This document shows, piece after piece, positions 1 to 7,930 of a stretch of DNA of 64,000 bases. The position numbers and the translations under genes are program-made. The stretch is from Acidobacteria bacterium Ga0077534. Its GTDB lineage: Bacteria; Acidobacteriota; Blastocatellia; Pyrinomonadales; Pyrinomonadaceae. How positions within the stretch are numbered: position 1 is the first letter of the stretch; each line of letters opens with the position of its first letter. The notes beneath the pieces are model-generated. The model was not told the origin of the DNA and ran no database searches. It saw only the letters and a program-made list of their open reading frames with translations. The stretch is from assembly GCA_001464455.1 (NCBI GenBank), contig LNEI01000027.1:248001-312000 (forward strand). Reading direction: 5' to 3'.

Positions 1-10
1 AGAAAGATCT

Positions 11-27
11 CGGGCTTTAGCCCAAGC
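11..27. repeat. Short hairpin beside a transposase fragment
   Basis: The arms GGGCT and AGCCC are separated by TT at 12-23. It lies just downstream of the IS200-type transposase fragment. Subterminal hairpins are the recognition sites of this transposase family, so this may be the remaining right end of the element. The window edge cuts off the context. Confidence 0.35.
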
Positions 28-34
28 CACAACA

Positions 35-415
35 CTATGCATCATCATCTTTATATCTCTCAAAGCCATACTTTTGGATCATTGCATCAAACTCATCCTC
101 GAACGCCCTCTTGCTGTGATGCTGTTCCTGATTCCTAATATAGTCTCGCGTTTTGTCCAAGATCGATTCACCGACACCAACGGCGAAGTACTCGTGCTGC
201 CATTGGAACTTCTGGGTCGTCAATCTCTGCTGATTTATCCAGTGAGACGACTCACCTTTGAACATTTTAACTATCCACGACAAAGTCTGTTCGGTTCCGA
301 GTGATACCAGACAATGGACGTGCTCACGATAACCGTTGATGTGATCGATGAAAATACCCTTCGCACGGGCATTCTCGACTAAAGTCGGAGGCAATTCAGT
401 GCACCAATTCCCCAC
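35..415 (-). pseudogene. IS200/IS605-type (Y1) transposase, 5'-truncated
   Basis: This is the remnant of a single-strand transposase (TnpA, HUH/Y1 family). The HUH histidines are seen in YREHVHCLVSL (about residues 29-39), the WINQQRL segment follows, and the catalytic tyrosine lies in RDYIRNQEQHH near residue 90. Full-length relatives have about 35 more N-terminal residues carrying the first beta strand; these are missing. The open frame begins with a GTG inside the last codons of the hexosaminidase gene (20-bp overlap), which suggests that the element is broken and its 5' end was lost or replaced at that junction. There is no ribosome-binding site. It is probably inactive. Confidence 0.75.
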
Positions 416-2693
416 CGCCGATCTGCCTTAAACCTTGGCCCTTCAGCCCGACGCGGAAGCGGAAGTGGGCGTCGCCTTCGCGGTGGTTGTAGCGGAGGGC
501 TATCTTGTGCAGGCCGGCTTTTAGCGGGACGACGACTGACTTCATTTTGCGGTCTTTTGTTCCGGCTTCGTCGATCAGGGTCTTACCGCCTAGATCGAGC
601 GATGCGTCCCATGTCGAATCGATCTGCAGCTCATAGATGCCGTCCTGTGCAATTCTTAGATATCCCTCAAATGCCACGCCGAACGACTTTTTGAGATCGA
701 TCTGTTTTTCAAATTGTGTGAGGAAAATGGAACGCGTTTCGCCCTTCCTGGCAGGCGGATCTTGTGCAAATTGCGCGCTCGGAACGACGAGGCTGTAGTT
801 CACACCCGGTTTTGTCTCGGCAAGGCTGATCGGTTCGAGCATTGCTCCGCGAACAATCGTAGCGGTGTAGATCACGCTCTTGCGGCCGGCCGCATTGATC
901 ACGATCGTCTTCAGGGTCGTGGACTTCCCGTCGTCAAGCGTGATCTCGACCGGCTTTGTATATAGCGTGGAACGCTCGTCCGGTGTCGAGCCGTCGATGG
1001 TGTACCTGACCTGCATTCCGGCCATCGGTTTGAGCGTGATCAGCGTTTTTTCTTTGTCGGTAATGACGTTTTGCAGGCCTTCGGGTTCGGGGATGCGGTA
1101 ATTTACGTTCTGCTTGTCGAGCAGCGGCAGATGAGCGGCGAGGCGGCGTTTGAAATCGGCGAAGTTCTTGTTTTCGGGCGTCGACCAGACGCTCTCGGCG
1201 ATCGCGAGCATTCGCGGGAAGGCCATGTATTCGACCTTGTCGCCGGTTTCCATGTACTCGGTCCAAATGTTTGCCTGGCCGCCGAGGACGTATTTGGCTT
1301 CGTCGGCACTGAGTTCCTTTGGAATCGGGTCGAATTGGTAGACCTTTTCGAGCGGAAGGTAGCCGCCGATGTTGAGCAGTTCGTATGCCGGGTCGCCCTG
1401 GCCGTAGTCGAGATAGGCAAAATCGGTCGGCGTCATGATCACGTCGTGTTTCTGCTTTGCGGCCTCGATGCCGCCTTTCATTCCACGCCAGCTCATGATC
1501 GTCGCATTTGGAGCGATGCCGCCCTCGAGGATCTCGTCCCAGCCGATGATCTTTTTGCCGCGTTTATTGACGTGTTTCTCGATACGCTGCACGAAATAGC
1601 TCTGCACTTCGTGCTCGTCCTTAAGGTTTTCGCGTTTTTTGAGTTCCTGAACGTACGCCGATTCTTTCCAATAATCCTTCAATACCTCGTCGCCGCCGAT
1701 GTGAATGTACGGCGAATCGGGAAAGAGGCTGATCGTCTCGTCGAGCACATCTTCCAGGAACTTAAACGTCTCGTCGGTCGGACAGAAGACCTCTTTGAAG
1801 ATGCCCCAGGTCTTCTTCACCTCGAACTTGTAGTCCGGTGCGGCGCATCCCCGCCCAAGCTCAGGATAAGCCGCCAAAGCCGCCGAAGCATGACCCGGCA
1901 GCTCGATCTCAGGGATCACATTGATATATCTGGCCTTAGCGTAAGCAACGACGTCCCTGATCTCAGCCTGCGTATAAAACCCCTCAACCGGCCGCCCATC
2001 GCCCTTAAAAACCGTCGAATAAACACCCTCATGGCTCTCGCTGCGATATTGGCCAACGGTCGTGAGCTTAGGATACTTCTTGATCTCGATCCGCCAACCC
2101 TGATCGTCAGTCAAATGCCAGTGGAACTGGTTAAATTTGTACTGAGCCAGCAGATCGATGTACCTCTTGACGAACGAGACAGGCATGAAATGCCGCGAAA
2201 CGTCGAGGTGCATGCCGCGGTATTTGAAACGTGGCTGGTCTTCTATAAAGACCGCTGGAATCTTAATACTCTTTCCACTTTTCGCCGGCAACAGCTGAAG
2301 AAACGTCTGCAAACTATGAAACAAGCTCTCGCGGCTACCCATTAAGCGAACCGTTTCCGATCTAACCGAAAGAGTGTGCTTTTGACCACTACCAGAATCT
2401 GACGATTCAAATTTAGTCCGAATGATTCCGATAGCATTCTTAAAGTCTGCACCTTGACCAACTACCTTAAGTCTTATGCCGTAGCTTCTAAATAATGCAT
2501 CGTTCAAAACCGTCGCAATATCCTTATCTTCGTCATCCCAAAGAACGATCTTCGTGCCTTTATTTATAGTGAAGGAACCCGATTCAGGCTTAACTAATAC
2601 CGGCTTCGGAATGATAATGATCTCGTCCGCCTGAGCGAACGCAAAAGAAGCGAAAAGGAGACAGAACGCGGCGGCGAATAATTTGTGGATCAT
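396..2693 (-). CDS. Secreted beta-N-acetylhexosaminidase (GH20)
   Basis: It removes terminal beta-linked N-acetylglucosamine or N-acetylgalactosamine from chitin-, peptidoglycan- or glycan-derived oligosaccharides, acting in the periplasm or outside. Residues 1-22 are a signal peptide ending in AFAQA. A GH20b-type N-terminal domain precedes the catalytic barrel, which contains HWHLTDDQGWR and HIGGDEV; D335-E336 are the expected catalytic pair for substrate-assisted catalysis. A chitobiase-like C-terminal segment (about 545-620) and a PA14-like beta domain (about 650-755) follow. The length of 765 residues fits the multidomain bacterial members. The final ten codons overlap a truncated transposase and may be altered. 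The start ATG abuts a REP element with no visible ribosome-binding site. Confidence 0.93.
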   Translation of the reverse strand: MIHKLFAAAFCLLFASFAFAQADEIIIIPKPVLVKPESGSFTINKGTKIVLWDDEDKDIATVLNDALFRSYGIRLKVVGQGADFKNAIGIIRTKFESSDSGSGQKHTLSVRSETVRLMGSRESLFHSLQTFLQLLPAKSGKSIKIPAVFIEDQPRFKYRGMHLDVSRHFMPVSFVKRYIDLLAQYKFNQFHWHLTDDQGWRIEIKKYPKLTTVGQYRSESHEGVYSTVFKGDGRPVEGFYTQAEIRDVVAYAKARYINVIPEIELPGHASAALAAYPELGRGCAAPDYKFEVKKTWGIFKEVFCPTDETFKFLEDVLDETISLFPDSPYIHIGGDEVLKDYWKESAYVQELKKRENLKDEHEVQSYFVQRIEKHVNKRGKKIIGWDEILEGGIAPNATIMSWRGMKGGIEAAKQKHDVIMTPTDFAYLDYGQGDPAYELLNIGGYLPLEKVYQFDPIPKELSADEAKYVLGGQANIWTEYMETGDKVEYMAFPRMLAIAESVWSTPENKNFADFKRRLAAHLPLLDKQNVNYRIPEPEGLQNVITDKEKTLITLKPMAGMQVRYTIDGSTPDERSTLYTKPVEITLDDGKSTTLKTIVINAAGRKSVIYTATIVRGAMLEPISLAETKPGVNYSLVVPSAQFAQDPPARKGETRSIFLTQFEKQIDLKKSFGVAFEGYLRIAQDGIYELQIDSTWDASLDLGGKTLIDEAGTKDRKMKSVVVPLKAGLHKIALRYNHREGDAHFRFRVGLKGQGLRQIGGGELVH

Positions 2694-2700
2694 AATGACT

Positions 2701-2837
2701 GGAACGCAGGCGCCCTCGCCTGCAACGCCGGTTCCTCCGGCGTGACGCTTGTTTGGTATCTTTCAAGTTGCACAATCACCAAGTACATCAGCGTCCACGA
2801 AGCGTGAACGCTTGCAGGCGAGGGCGCCTGCGTTCCC
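2701..2837. repeat. REPIN-type inverted repeat, copy 1
   Basis: Two REP-like arms face each other. Each contains GCAGGCG-CCCT-CGCCTGC; the left arm adds the hairpin ACGCCGG-TTCCT-CCGGCGT, and the right arm carries a degenerate AGCGT...AACGCTT stem. Copies 2 (3471-3604) and 3 (29727-29859) have the same layout in reverse orientation. This copy fills the space between the hexosaminidase start and the REP-associated transposase, so it lies next to its presumed mobiliser. Confidence 0.85.
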
Positions 2838-2858
2838 GGCTAAGGGCGTTTCCCTGCA

Positions 2859-3443
2859 TTAACGTTCCGTTTGTTTGAAGTATGCACTTCCGTATTGCCA
2901 TTCCTCGGGCGACTTGCAGAGTCTGGCTTTTACCGGATTATTCTCAATGTATTTTATCGTACTAGCAAAATGCTTGTAATCGCGAATGTAGCGGTCAAAA
3001 TATTCTTTTGCCCAGAATTGGCCATGGCGATTCAATATCTTGTTCGCCTCGTGAGCGGTGTAGGATTTTATCGAGTGCATGATGTCAGCCATCTCGACAC
3101 CAGGTTCAGGTGTGATTAGGATGTGGCCGTGATTCGGCATGATGACCCACGAGATGAGGTTGTATCGTTTACCATCCCATTTCAGGAGCGTTTCCTGTAG
3201 GACTTTGGCGATTCGCTCATCACTCAAACAGCACGAACCGTAATTCTGATCTAGATAATACTCAATCCTTTTTCGAAAATCCGCATCAGTGATCTTGTTT
3301 TCAGCCAGCTCAGCCCGCCATCTATCCAGCACTTCCTGCGGCATCGAATCTGCGAGCCGAAAGGTAATGAACTGAGTAAAACCCTCGGCGTCGAAGTGCG
3401 GCAGATAACCGCGACTATGCCAGTATCTGGGATCCTTGTTCAT
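2859..3443 (-). CDS. REP-associated tyrosine transposase (RAYT)
   Basis: This is a single-copy domesticated Y1 transposase of the kind that cuts and spreads REP/REPIN palindromes. The HUH motif appears as PNHGHILI, with HGH in place of the more usual HVH. The catalytic tyrosine region is EYFDRYIRDYKHF, followed by YIENNPVKARL, a hallmark of the family. The ATG at 3441-3443 was chosen over a TTG one codon upstream. The gene is flanked on both sides by inverted copies of one REPIN (2701-2837 and 3471-3604), the arrangement expected for a RAYT with its cognate repeats. It appears intact (about 194 residues). Confidence 0.9.
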   Translation of the reverse strand: MNKDPRYWHSRGYLPHFDAEGFTQFITFRLADSMPQEVLDRWRAELAENKITDADFRKRIEYYLDQNYGSCCLSDERIAKVLQETLLKWDGKRYNLISWVIMPNHGHILITPEPGVEMADIMHSIKSYTAHEANKILNRHGQFWAKEYFDRYIRDYKHFASTIKYIENNPVKARLCKSPEEWQYGSAYFKQTER

Positions 3444-3470
3444 CAAGGGAATAATACAAACACAACGGCC

Positions 3471-3604
3471 GGAACGCAGGCGCCCTCGCCTGCAAGCGTT
3501 CCGCTTCGGGACGCTGACGAACTTGGTTGTTACGCAGGTTGAACAATACTGGGCTTCGTCACGCCGGAGGAACCGGCGTTGCAGGCGAGGGCGCCTGCGT
3601 TCCC
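3471..3604. repeat. REPIN-type inverted repeat, copy 2
   Basis: It is the reverse orientation of copy 1. The left arm has GCAGGCG-CCCT-CGCCTGC followed by the AGCGTTCC-GCTTC-GGGACGCT stem. The right arm has ACGCCGG-AGGAA-CCGGCGT followed by the same GCAGGCG stem. Together with copy 1 it brackets the RAYT gene. It ends 25 bp from the stop codon of the pseudouridine synthase and may contribute a 3' stem-loop to that transcript. Confidence 0.85.
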
Positions 3605-3629
3605 GGCGATGGCGTTCCCGGGTATTGGT

Positions 3630-4688
3630 TTAGAGTAGATCCAAAAAATCTTTCAATTCCAAAGGTAATTCCTGTGTGAATTCGAGGCGTTCCTGGGTCT
3701 TTGGGTGGGTGAACGAGAGTTTTTCGGCGTGGAGGAAGAAGCGGGGCATTGAGGCGATGGCTTGGCGGACGGTGTGGTCCATGATGGTGTTGTCGCGGCC
3801 TTCGTTATAGATCTCGTCGCCGACGACAGGGTGATTGAGATATGCCATGTGGACGCGGATCTGGTGTGTGCGGCCAGTTTTGATCTCGATGTCGAGGAGC
3901 GTGAATTTGTCGTAGCGCTTTCGCACCTTCCACAGCGAAAGGGCACTGCGGCCATGCGTCGCAACCTTCATTCGAAGGCGGTTGTGCTTGTTGCGGCCTA
4001 TCGGGGCATCGACCTTGCCAAAGTTTTGTTCGAGCGTGCCGTGGACCAGGGCGACATAGGATTTGTAGACCTGCCGCTCGCGAAATTGCTCCGACAAAGC
4101 CTCATGCATTTCGTCGGATTTGGCGACGACGATCAGGCCCGAGGTGTCTTTGTCGAGGCGATGAACGATACCGATCCGATTCGAGTTCAGCGGTTCCGAG
4201 GGCGAGAGAACCACCCCGTCAGCCGAAGCGGCTTCCACCCCTCCTTCGTAAGGAGGGGAGTTTGCAAGGCCAAAATGGTATGCGATCGCATTCGCCAGCG
4301 TTCCGGTCTGAACTCCCGCTCCGGGGTGGACGACCATTCCGGCGGGTTTATTGATCACGGCCAGGAATTCGTCCTCGTATACGATATCGAGCGGGATGTT
4401 CTCGGGTTCGAAAACGGTGGCCTGGACCTCGACGAGTTCGACCTCGATCTCATCATTCTGGCGCACCTTGCGTGAGGGTTTCGCGGCCTTTTCATTGACC
4501 AGGACGTCTTCGTTCTCGATCAATTTCTGCAGCCGCGAACGCGACCAGCCCTCGATCCGCTCGGCAAGATAGCCGTCGAGCCGCATTCCGGCATCGTCGG
4601 CGTCGACTAAGAAAGTATGATGGGTTTCGGGCTCGCCGTTGTGTTCGTCTTGAGTTTCGTTCAATTGATATCCCCGGCGTGTATGCAC
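3630..4688 (-). CDS. rluD: RluA/RluD-family 23S rRNA pseudouridine synthase
   Basis: It isomerises uridines in large-subunit rRNA in the cytoplasm. An S4 RNA-binding domain (about residues 33-80, GMRLDGYLAERI onward) precedes the synthase domain. The catalytic aspartate is D179 in HRLDKDTSGLIVVAK, and TGRTHQIRVHMAY and HPVVGDEIY are typical later motifs. The frame starts at GTG 4688; the first 30 residues are poorly conserved, so a start further in is possible. About 20 extra residues just before the catalytic motif (SPPYEGGVEAASADGVV) are encoded by a palindromic repeat that sits in frame. Lipoprotein-processing genes lie upstream on the same strand, as is common for this family. Confidence 0.9.
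   Translation of the reverse strand: MHTRRGYQLNETQDEHNGEPETHHTFLVDADDAGMRLDGYLAERIEGWSRSRLQKLIENEDVLVNEKAAKPSRKVRQNDEIEVELVEVQATVFEPENIPLDIVYEDEFLAVINKPAGMVVHPGAGVQTGTLANAIAYHFGLANSPPYEGGVEAASADGVVLSPSEPLNSNRIGIVHRLDKDTSGLIVVAKSDEMHEALSEQFRERQVYKSYVALVHGTLEQNFGKVDAPIGRNKHNRLRMKVATHGRSALSLWKVRKRYDKFTLLDIEIKTGRTHQIRVHMAYLNHPVVGDEIYNEGRDNTIMDHTVRQAIASMPRFFLHAEKLSFTHPKTQERLEFTQELPLELKDFLDLL
4205..4262. repeat. Palindromic repeat inserted in frame inside rluD
   Basis: CCCCTCCTT (4238-4246) pairs with AAGGAGGGG (4250-4258) around a 3-nt loop, and AGCCG-AAG-CGGCT lies beside it at 4221-4233. The stretch encodes a low-complexity peptide in a loop where relatives of the enzyme are shorter. The reading frame is kept. 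It resembles a REP-like mobile palindrome that inserted into a tolerant loop. No second copy of this family was seen in the window. Confidence 0.65.
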
Positions 4689-4710
4689 ACAGCCATACTT
4701 GAGCGGTCCG

Positions 4711-5391
4711 CTAATCAGCGGGTTTTTCGCTCGGTAGTAGCTCCACGTATTTTGCGAGGGCCTTTACCATGTCGCGCATCTTGACTGATTCTTTTCTCGA
4801 GCGAACGACCACTACAACCTTCGATCCCCATTTTGTTCGATTTTCGTCGATGTACTGACGGCGAAGCGAGTCGGCACGTCTGAATGCCTCGCGGTTTCGT
4901 TCGTCCTGGGCGACGCGACGCTGGCGTTCATAGTCGAGCTCGCCGCGTAGTTGTGCCGCGTGGCTCGAATTGGTTTCGGAGAGCACTTGTCGTTCGAGCT
5001 CAGCTTCCCGGTCTGATCTTGCCAGTGGTTCGGGCTCGACCAGTTTTAGGCTGCCAACGACCCAGTCGCGGCTTGGCAGGCCGCCGCCGTCAAGGTCCAG
5101 TTCGATCCCTCGGTTAGAGATCCTGACGTTAGTTATCCTTGCCCGCGTCCCGCTTTTAACGGCAACGCCGTACTCCTTGAGCAGGTTGTTGCATTTTGCC
5201 GAGTTGTAGCTGACGTCGGTATTGTCCATAACAAAGTCAATACCCGAATTGATCGCCGGCAGGTCCATCTTGACGAGGACGAGACGCCCCATCAGGGCTT
5301 TTTTGATCGGATCGTCGCCGTTATCCTGACTGAAAGCGGCCTGCGTACAGATCGCAAATATCGCAATTATCAAAGAAATAGATCTTCGCAT
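4711..5391 (-). CDS. Secreted protein of unknown function
   Basis: No family was recognised. Residues 1-21 form a signal peptide (MRRSISLIIAIFAI then AAFSQ), so the product should be periplasmic. A globular part of roughly 110 residues follows. A highly charged stretch rich in Arg, Glu and Gln (about 125-185) is likely a helical coiled coil. A strong Shine-Dalgarno sequence, GGGGGGAGG, lies about 5 nt before the ATG. About 230 bp without recognisable features separate it from lgt, so it probably has its own promoter. The 19 bp to the pseudouridine synthase frame suggest that both may be cotranscribed. Confidence 0.75.
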   Translation of the reverse strand: MRRSISLIIAIFAICTQAAFSQDNGDDPIKKALMGRLVLVKMDLPAINSGIDFVMDNTDVSYNSAKCNNLLKEYGVAVKSGTRARITNVRISNRGIELDLDGGGLPSRDWVVGSLKLVEPEPLARSDREAELERQVLSETNSSHAAQLRGELDYERQRRVAQDERNREAFRRADSLRRQYIDENRTKWGSKVVVVVRSRKESVKMRDMVKALAKYVELLPSEKPAD

Positions 5392-5619
5392 TCTTTTCCT
5401 CCCCCCGAATTGAAATGCGGTTCACGGAATGCAAAAAACGAGTTTGCCGACTCTACAGACCGTGATCCTAGACCAAAAAACTGTCAGCGTTCGACGCGAA
5501 AAGAATTTTCCGCGGGTCGCCACCAACGTAACCAAATTGTTACAGACTCCAGGATTCCGATAATAGCCTAAGCCGGAGAGTTATGTCCAGAAATTTTGTA
5601 GGATGCGGAATAAGAGCAG

Positions 5620-6429
5620 CTAGTTTTCGAGCGGAGGCTCTTTGCGTACTCGGCCCAGCCGAACTATCAGAAAGACGACACAAGTCAGGGCGACGAGCAA
5701 GCTGATGCCCTGAGAGGTTGAAAGTCCCGTCAGCGTGGTGAACCCAAACAGGTCGCCCCGCGGATCGTCGCGGATGAACTCGATCGAGAAACGAACCAGC
5801 GAATAAATAAAGCCGTAAGCTATCAACACCTGGCCGTCGAACTTCTTTCGGCGGTGCAGCCAAAATAGAAAGCCGAAAACGGCGAGCATGATGAGCGATT
5901 CCATCATTTGGGTCGGCCAAAGGTAGAGATCGGCTCCGTCGGGCCCTATGATCGGAACGCCCGTGTATTCGTGGCCTTGGTCAGAAAAATGTACGCCGAG
6001 CGAATTATCACAAACCTTTCCCCAGCAGCAGCCGGCGGCAAAGCAGCCCTGACGGCCGAAAGCCTGCCCAAGAGCGAGGCCAGGTGCGAGAGCGTCGGTA
6101 ACCTTCCAAAATGGGAGCTTGTAGAGAGGAACGAGTATCGCCGCCGCCAAAAATCCGCCGATCAAACTGCCGTAAAAGACGCCGCCCGAACGCAGAAAAT
6201 CTAGCGAGAAGATGTTTACATTATCCTCGACCAGCAGCATCAGAAGCTTCGACCCGAGCAGCCCGCCGACCAGAACCCAAAGCCCGAGGTCATAGATCCG
6301 CTCGCTCGGCAACCCATCACGAGCTGCAAGCCGCGACGCAACGAACAGCGCAAGAAGCATCCCAACGGCGAGGAAGATGCCGTAAGTGGTTACCGGAAAA
6401 TCTCCGATCTTAAAAAGTTCTGGGTACAT
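5620..6429 (-). CDS. lgt: Prolipoprotein diacylglyceryl transferase
   Basis: Lgt transfers diacylglycerol from phosphatidylglycerol to the lipobox cysteine of prelipoproteins in the inner membrane, the first step of lipoprotein maturation. The 269-residue protein has about seven membrane segments and the family motifs GRQGCFAAGCCWG, WPTQMMES (HPTQ in many relatives) and SIEFIRDDPRG. The next step, signal peptidase II, is encoded directly upstream on the same strand, and the two genes are separated only by a repeat. Its clients in this window probably include the putative lipoprotein cytochromes and MsrB. Identification is secure. Confidence 0.96.
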   Translation of the reverse strand: MYPELFKIGDFPVTTYGIFLAVGMLLALFVASRLAARDGLPSERIYDLGLWVLVGGLLGSKLLMLLVEDNVNIFSLDFLRSGGVFYGSLIGGFLAAAILVPLYKLPFWKVTDALAPGLALGQAFGRQGCFAAGCCWGKVCDNSLGVHFSDQGHEYTGVPIIGPDGADLYLWPTQMMESLIMLAVFGFLFWLHRRKKFDGQVLIAYGFIYSLVRFSIEFIRDDPRGDLFGFTTLTGLSTSQGISLLVALTCVVFLIVRLGRVRKEPPLEN

Positions 6430-6431
6430 AG

Positions 6432-6532
6432 GTCAGAACCACCTGCGTGAGCGGGTGGCTAAAATTGCGGCATTCAATCAAGATTCACTCAAACTAGAGC
6501 TCGTACCACCCGCTAACGCAGGTGGTTCTGAC
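6432..6532. repeat. Inverted repeat pair spanning the lspA-lgt junction
   Basis: The arms at 6432-6459 and 6505-6532 are reverse complements with one or two mismatches. Each contains ACCACC...GCGGGTGG-type self-complementarity (for example CCACCTGCG and CGCAGGTGG). The right arm lies within lspA and encodes its C-terminal residues EPPALAGGTS; the left arm ends just before the lgt start. It is a different family from the GCAGGCG repeats. Insertion at a gene boundary has replaced or extended the natural end of lspA. Confidence 0.75.
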
Positions 6533-7017
6533 TGTCTCTTCGCAAAAAACATGTCGATCACGAGCAACCCTGCTCCGATGCAAATAGCCATATCGGCGAC
6601 ATTGAAGGTCGGGTAGTGCCAGTTGCCGAATTGGACGTCGATAAAATCAATCACAAAGCCGAAGCGGACCCGATCGACGACGTTCCCGACGATGCCGGCT
6701 AAGAGTAGGGCGAGTGCTCCGAGGACGCGGTCATCGGTTCGCGGCGTTCGCCAGAAAAAGTAGACGACCAGCATGGCGGCGACCATCGCGATCACCGACA
6801 AACCCCAGCGGCCGGCGTCACCGTAACCGTCGAGCATCGAAAACGCCACGCCCGTGTTCTGAGCGTAGGCGAAGTTAAGCAAACCCGGTATCACAGCCCG
6901 ATCGCCCTCGATGCGGACCACGCTAGCAGCCCAGGATTTTGTGACCTGGTCGATCATGAAGACCGCTCCAGCGATCGCCAGATACGCAAATTTCCAGATG
7001 AGATCCCGTTTTATCAC
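6478..7017 (-). CDS. lspA: Lipoprotein signal peptidase (signal peptidase II)
   Basis: This inner-membrane aspartic protease cleaves the signal peptide from lipid-modified prolipoproteins. It has four membrane segments, with the catalytic aspartates in GNVVDRVRFGFVIDF and FNVADMAICIG. The typical length is 155-170 residues; here 179, because the last 15-18 residues (after MFFAKRQ) are encoded by one arm of an inverted repeat. The stop codon overlaps nothing, and lgt begins 48 bp further on. The start ATG directly follows the stop of the upstream NTF2-like gene, so the two are translationally linked. Confidence 0.95.
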   Translation of the reverse strand: MIKRDLIWKFAYLAIAGAVFMIDQVTKSWAASVVRIEGDRAVIPGLLNFAYAQNTGVAFSMLDGYGDAGRWGLSVIAMVAAMLVVYFFWRTPRTDDRVLGALALLLAGIVGNVVDRVRFGFVIDFIDVQFGNWHYPTFNVADMAICIGAGLLVIDMFFAKRQSEPPALAGGTSSSLSES

Positions 7018-7467
7018 TTAGTTTTTCTTTAACTCCGGCATCAATTTTGGCTCAGCGAAGAACGATTTGTTCACGATCTTCCACTCGCCGTTTATCTTTA
7101 ACAGCGACATATAGTCGGTGAACTTAACCGACGGATAATCAAGGATGATAACAGCCATCGCGGCGTTGCCGACAACATGGACCGACTCGATCCAGCGCTT
7201 GCGCTTTGATTCGTCAGCCGGCGGCTTACCGGTCGCACCGGCGATGTAGTCTGCAAATGACCGCGTGGTATATTTGCCGTCACGCATATACATCATCACG
7301 CCCTCGGTATGAAATGCCTTCTTGAAATACTCGCCATCACCGGTCGCATGGCCTTTCAAATAATTCTCGAGCGGGACCTTAACGGCTTCGCCGTCAGGAT
7401 GCTGGGCACTCGCCGTACCAATGAAGATCATCAACAGAATTAAGGGCAACAAATTTCGCATTCTCAT
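7018..7467 (-). CDS. Secreted NTF2-like protein (putative lumazine-binding family)
   Basis: Residues 1-21 are a signal peptide ending in ASAQ. The remaining 128 residues resemble the NTF2-like Lumazine_bd_2 proteins: an alpha helix start (VKVPLENYLKGHATGD), FHTEGVMMYMRDGKY, AMAVIILDYPSVKFTDYMSLLKI cut across the middle, and the closing strand GEWKIVNKSFFAEP. These small cone-shaped folds often bind ligands, but no substrate can be named. It sits between ileS and lspA in the same transcription unit, an unusual neighbour for those housekeeping genes. Confidence 0.8.
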   Translation of the reverse strand: MRMRNLLPLILLMIFIGTASAQHPDGEAVKVPLENYLKGHATGDGEYFKKAFHTEGVMMYMRDGKYTTRSFADYIAGATGKPPADESKRKRWIESVHVVGNAAMAVIILDYPSVKFTDYMSLLKINGEWKIVNKSFFAEPKLMPELKKN

Positions 7468-7496
7468 AAAGCCTCCGGAAAGAATCTAAATTTCGA

Positions 7497-7922
7497 TTAT
7501 TCGGTATACGGAAAGATCGCCTTAGGCGCTTTGTGTCGCCGCCACCAGTCTGCGTAGCAAACGTCGGTGCAGCCGATGCCGTGGGTTACCAGCCGCCATT
7601 TACCGCCCGTTTTGCGAAGAAGGCCGAAAAAGTTGTTGTCATAGGCATCTTCGTAGCCTTCAAAGCCGGTTCCTTTGACCGACGGCGGGCCACCGGACGG
7701 AAGCATCGGCGTCGCGCTGATAAATGCCCAATTTCCCAGGACATTAAATTGCTCAACGACAAAAACGACCTTCTGTTTATATGCCTTTTCGACCGGGACG
7801 CGAATCACATTTAATATCGCAGCTCGATCAGGCGAGCCTTTGTCCGGCGAATAGACACGCTGGGCGTGGGCTGCCGCAGACACGCCCAACAAAAGAACCA
7901 GTGTGATTAGGAACCTTCGCAT
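7497..7922 (-). CDS. Small secreted protein of unknown function
   Basis: The frame is open further upstream into ileS, but the ATG at 7920-7922 is preferred because it starts a clean signal peptide (MRRFLITLVLLLGVSAAAHAQ cleaved near residue 21) and leaves 8 bp to the ileS stop. The mature part is about 120 residues, with several Trp and two Cys (GCTDVCYADWW), which may form a disulfide. The core alternates beta strands, with WAFISATPML and GKWRLVTHGIG. No known family was recognised. Its place between ileS and the NTF2-like gene suggests cotranscription. Confidence 0.75.
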   Translation of the reverse strand: MRRFLITLVLLLGVSAAAHAQRVYSPDKGSPDRAAILNVIRVPVEKAYKQKVVFVVEQFNVLGNWAFISATPMLPSGGPPSVKGTGFEGYEDAYDNNFFGLLRKTGGKWRLVTHGIGCTDVCYADWWRRHKAPKAIFPYTE

Positions 7923-7930
7923 AAGTTCAA

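Noticed and set aside
1071-2345. Plus-strand frame of 424 codons opposite the hexosaminidase gene
   Set aside because: It is an antisense shadow of a clear GH20 gene, rich in Val, Asp and Arg without domain motifs, and has no ribosome site.
2701-3604. CRISPR-like repeats
   Set aside because: Only paired inverted arms are present, without regular direct repeats or unique spacers, and no cas genes.
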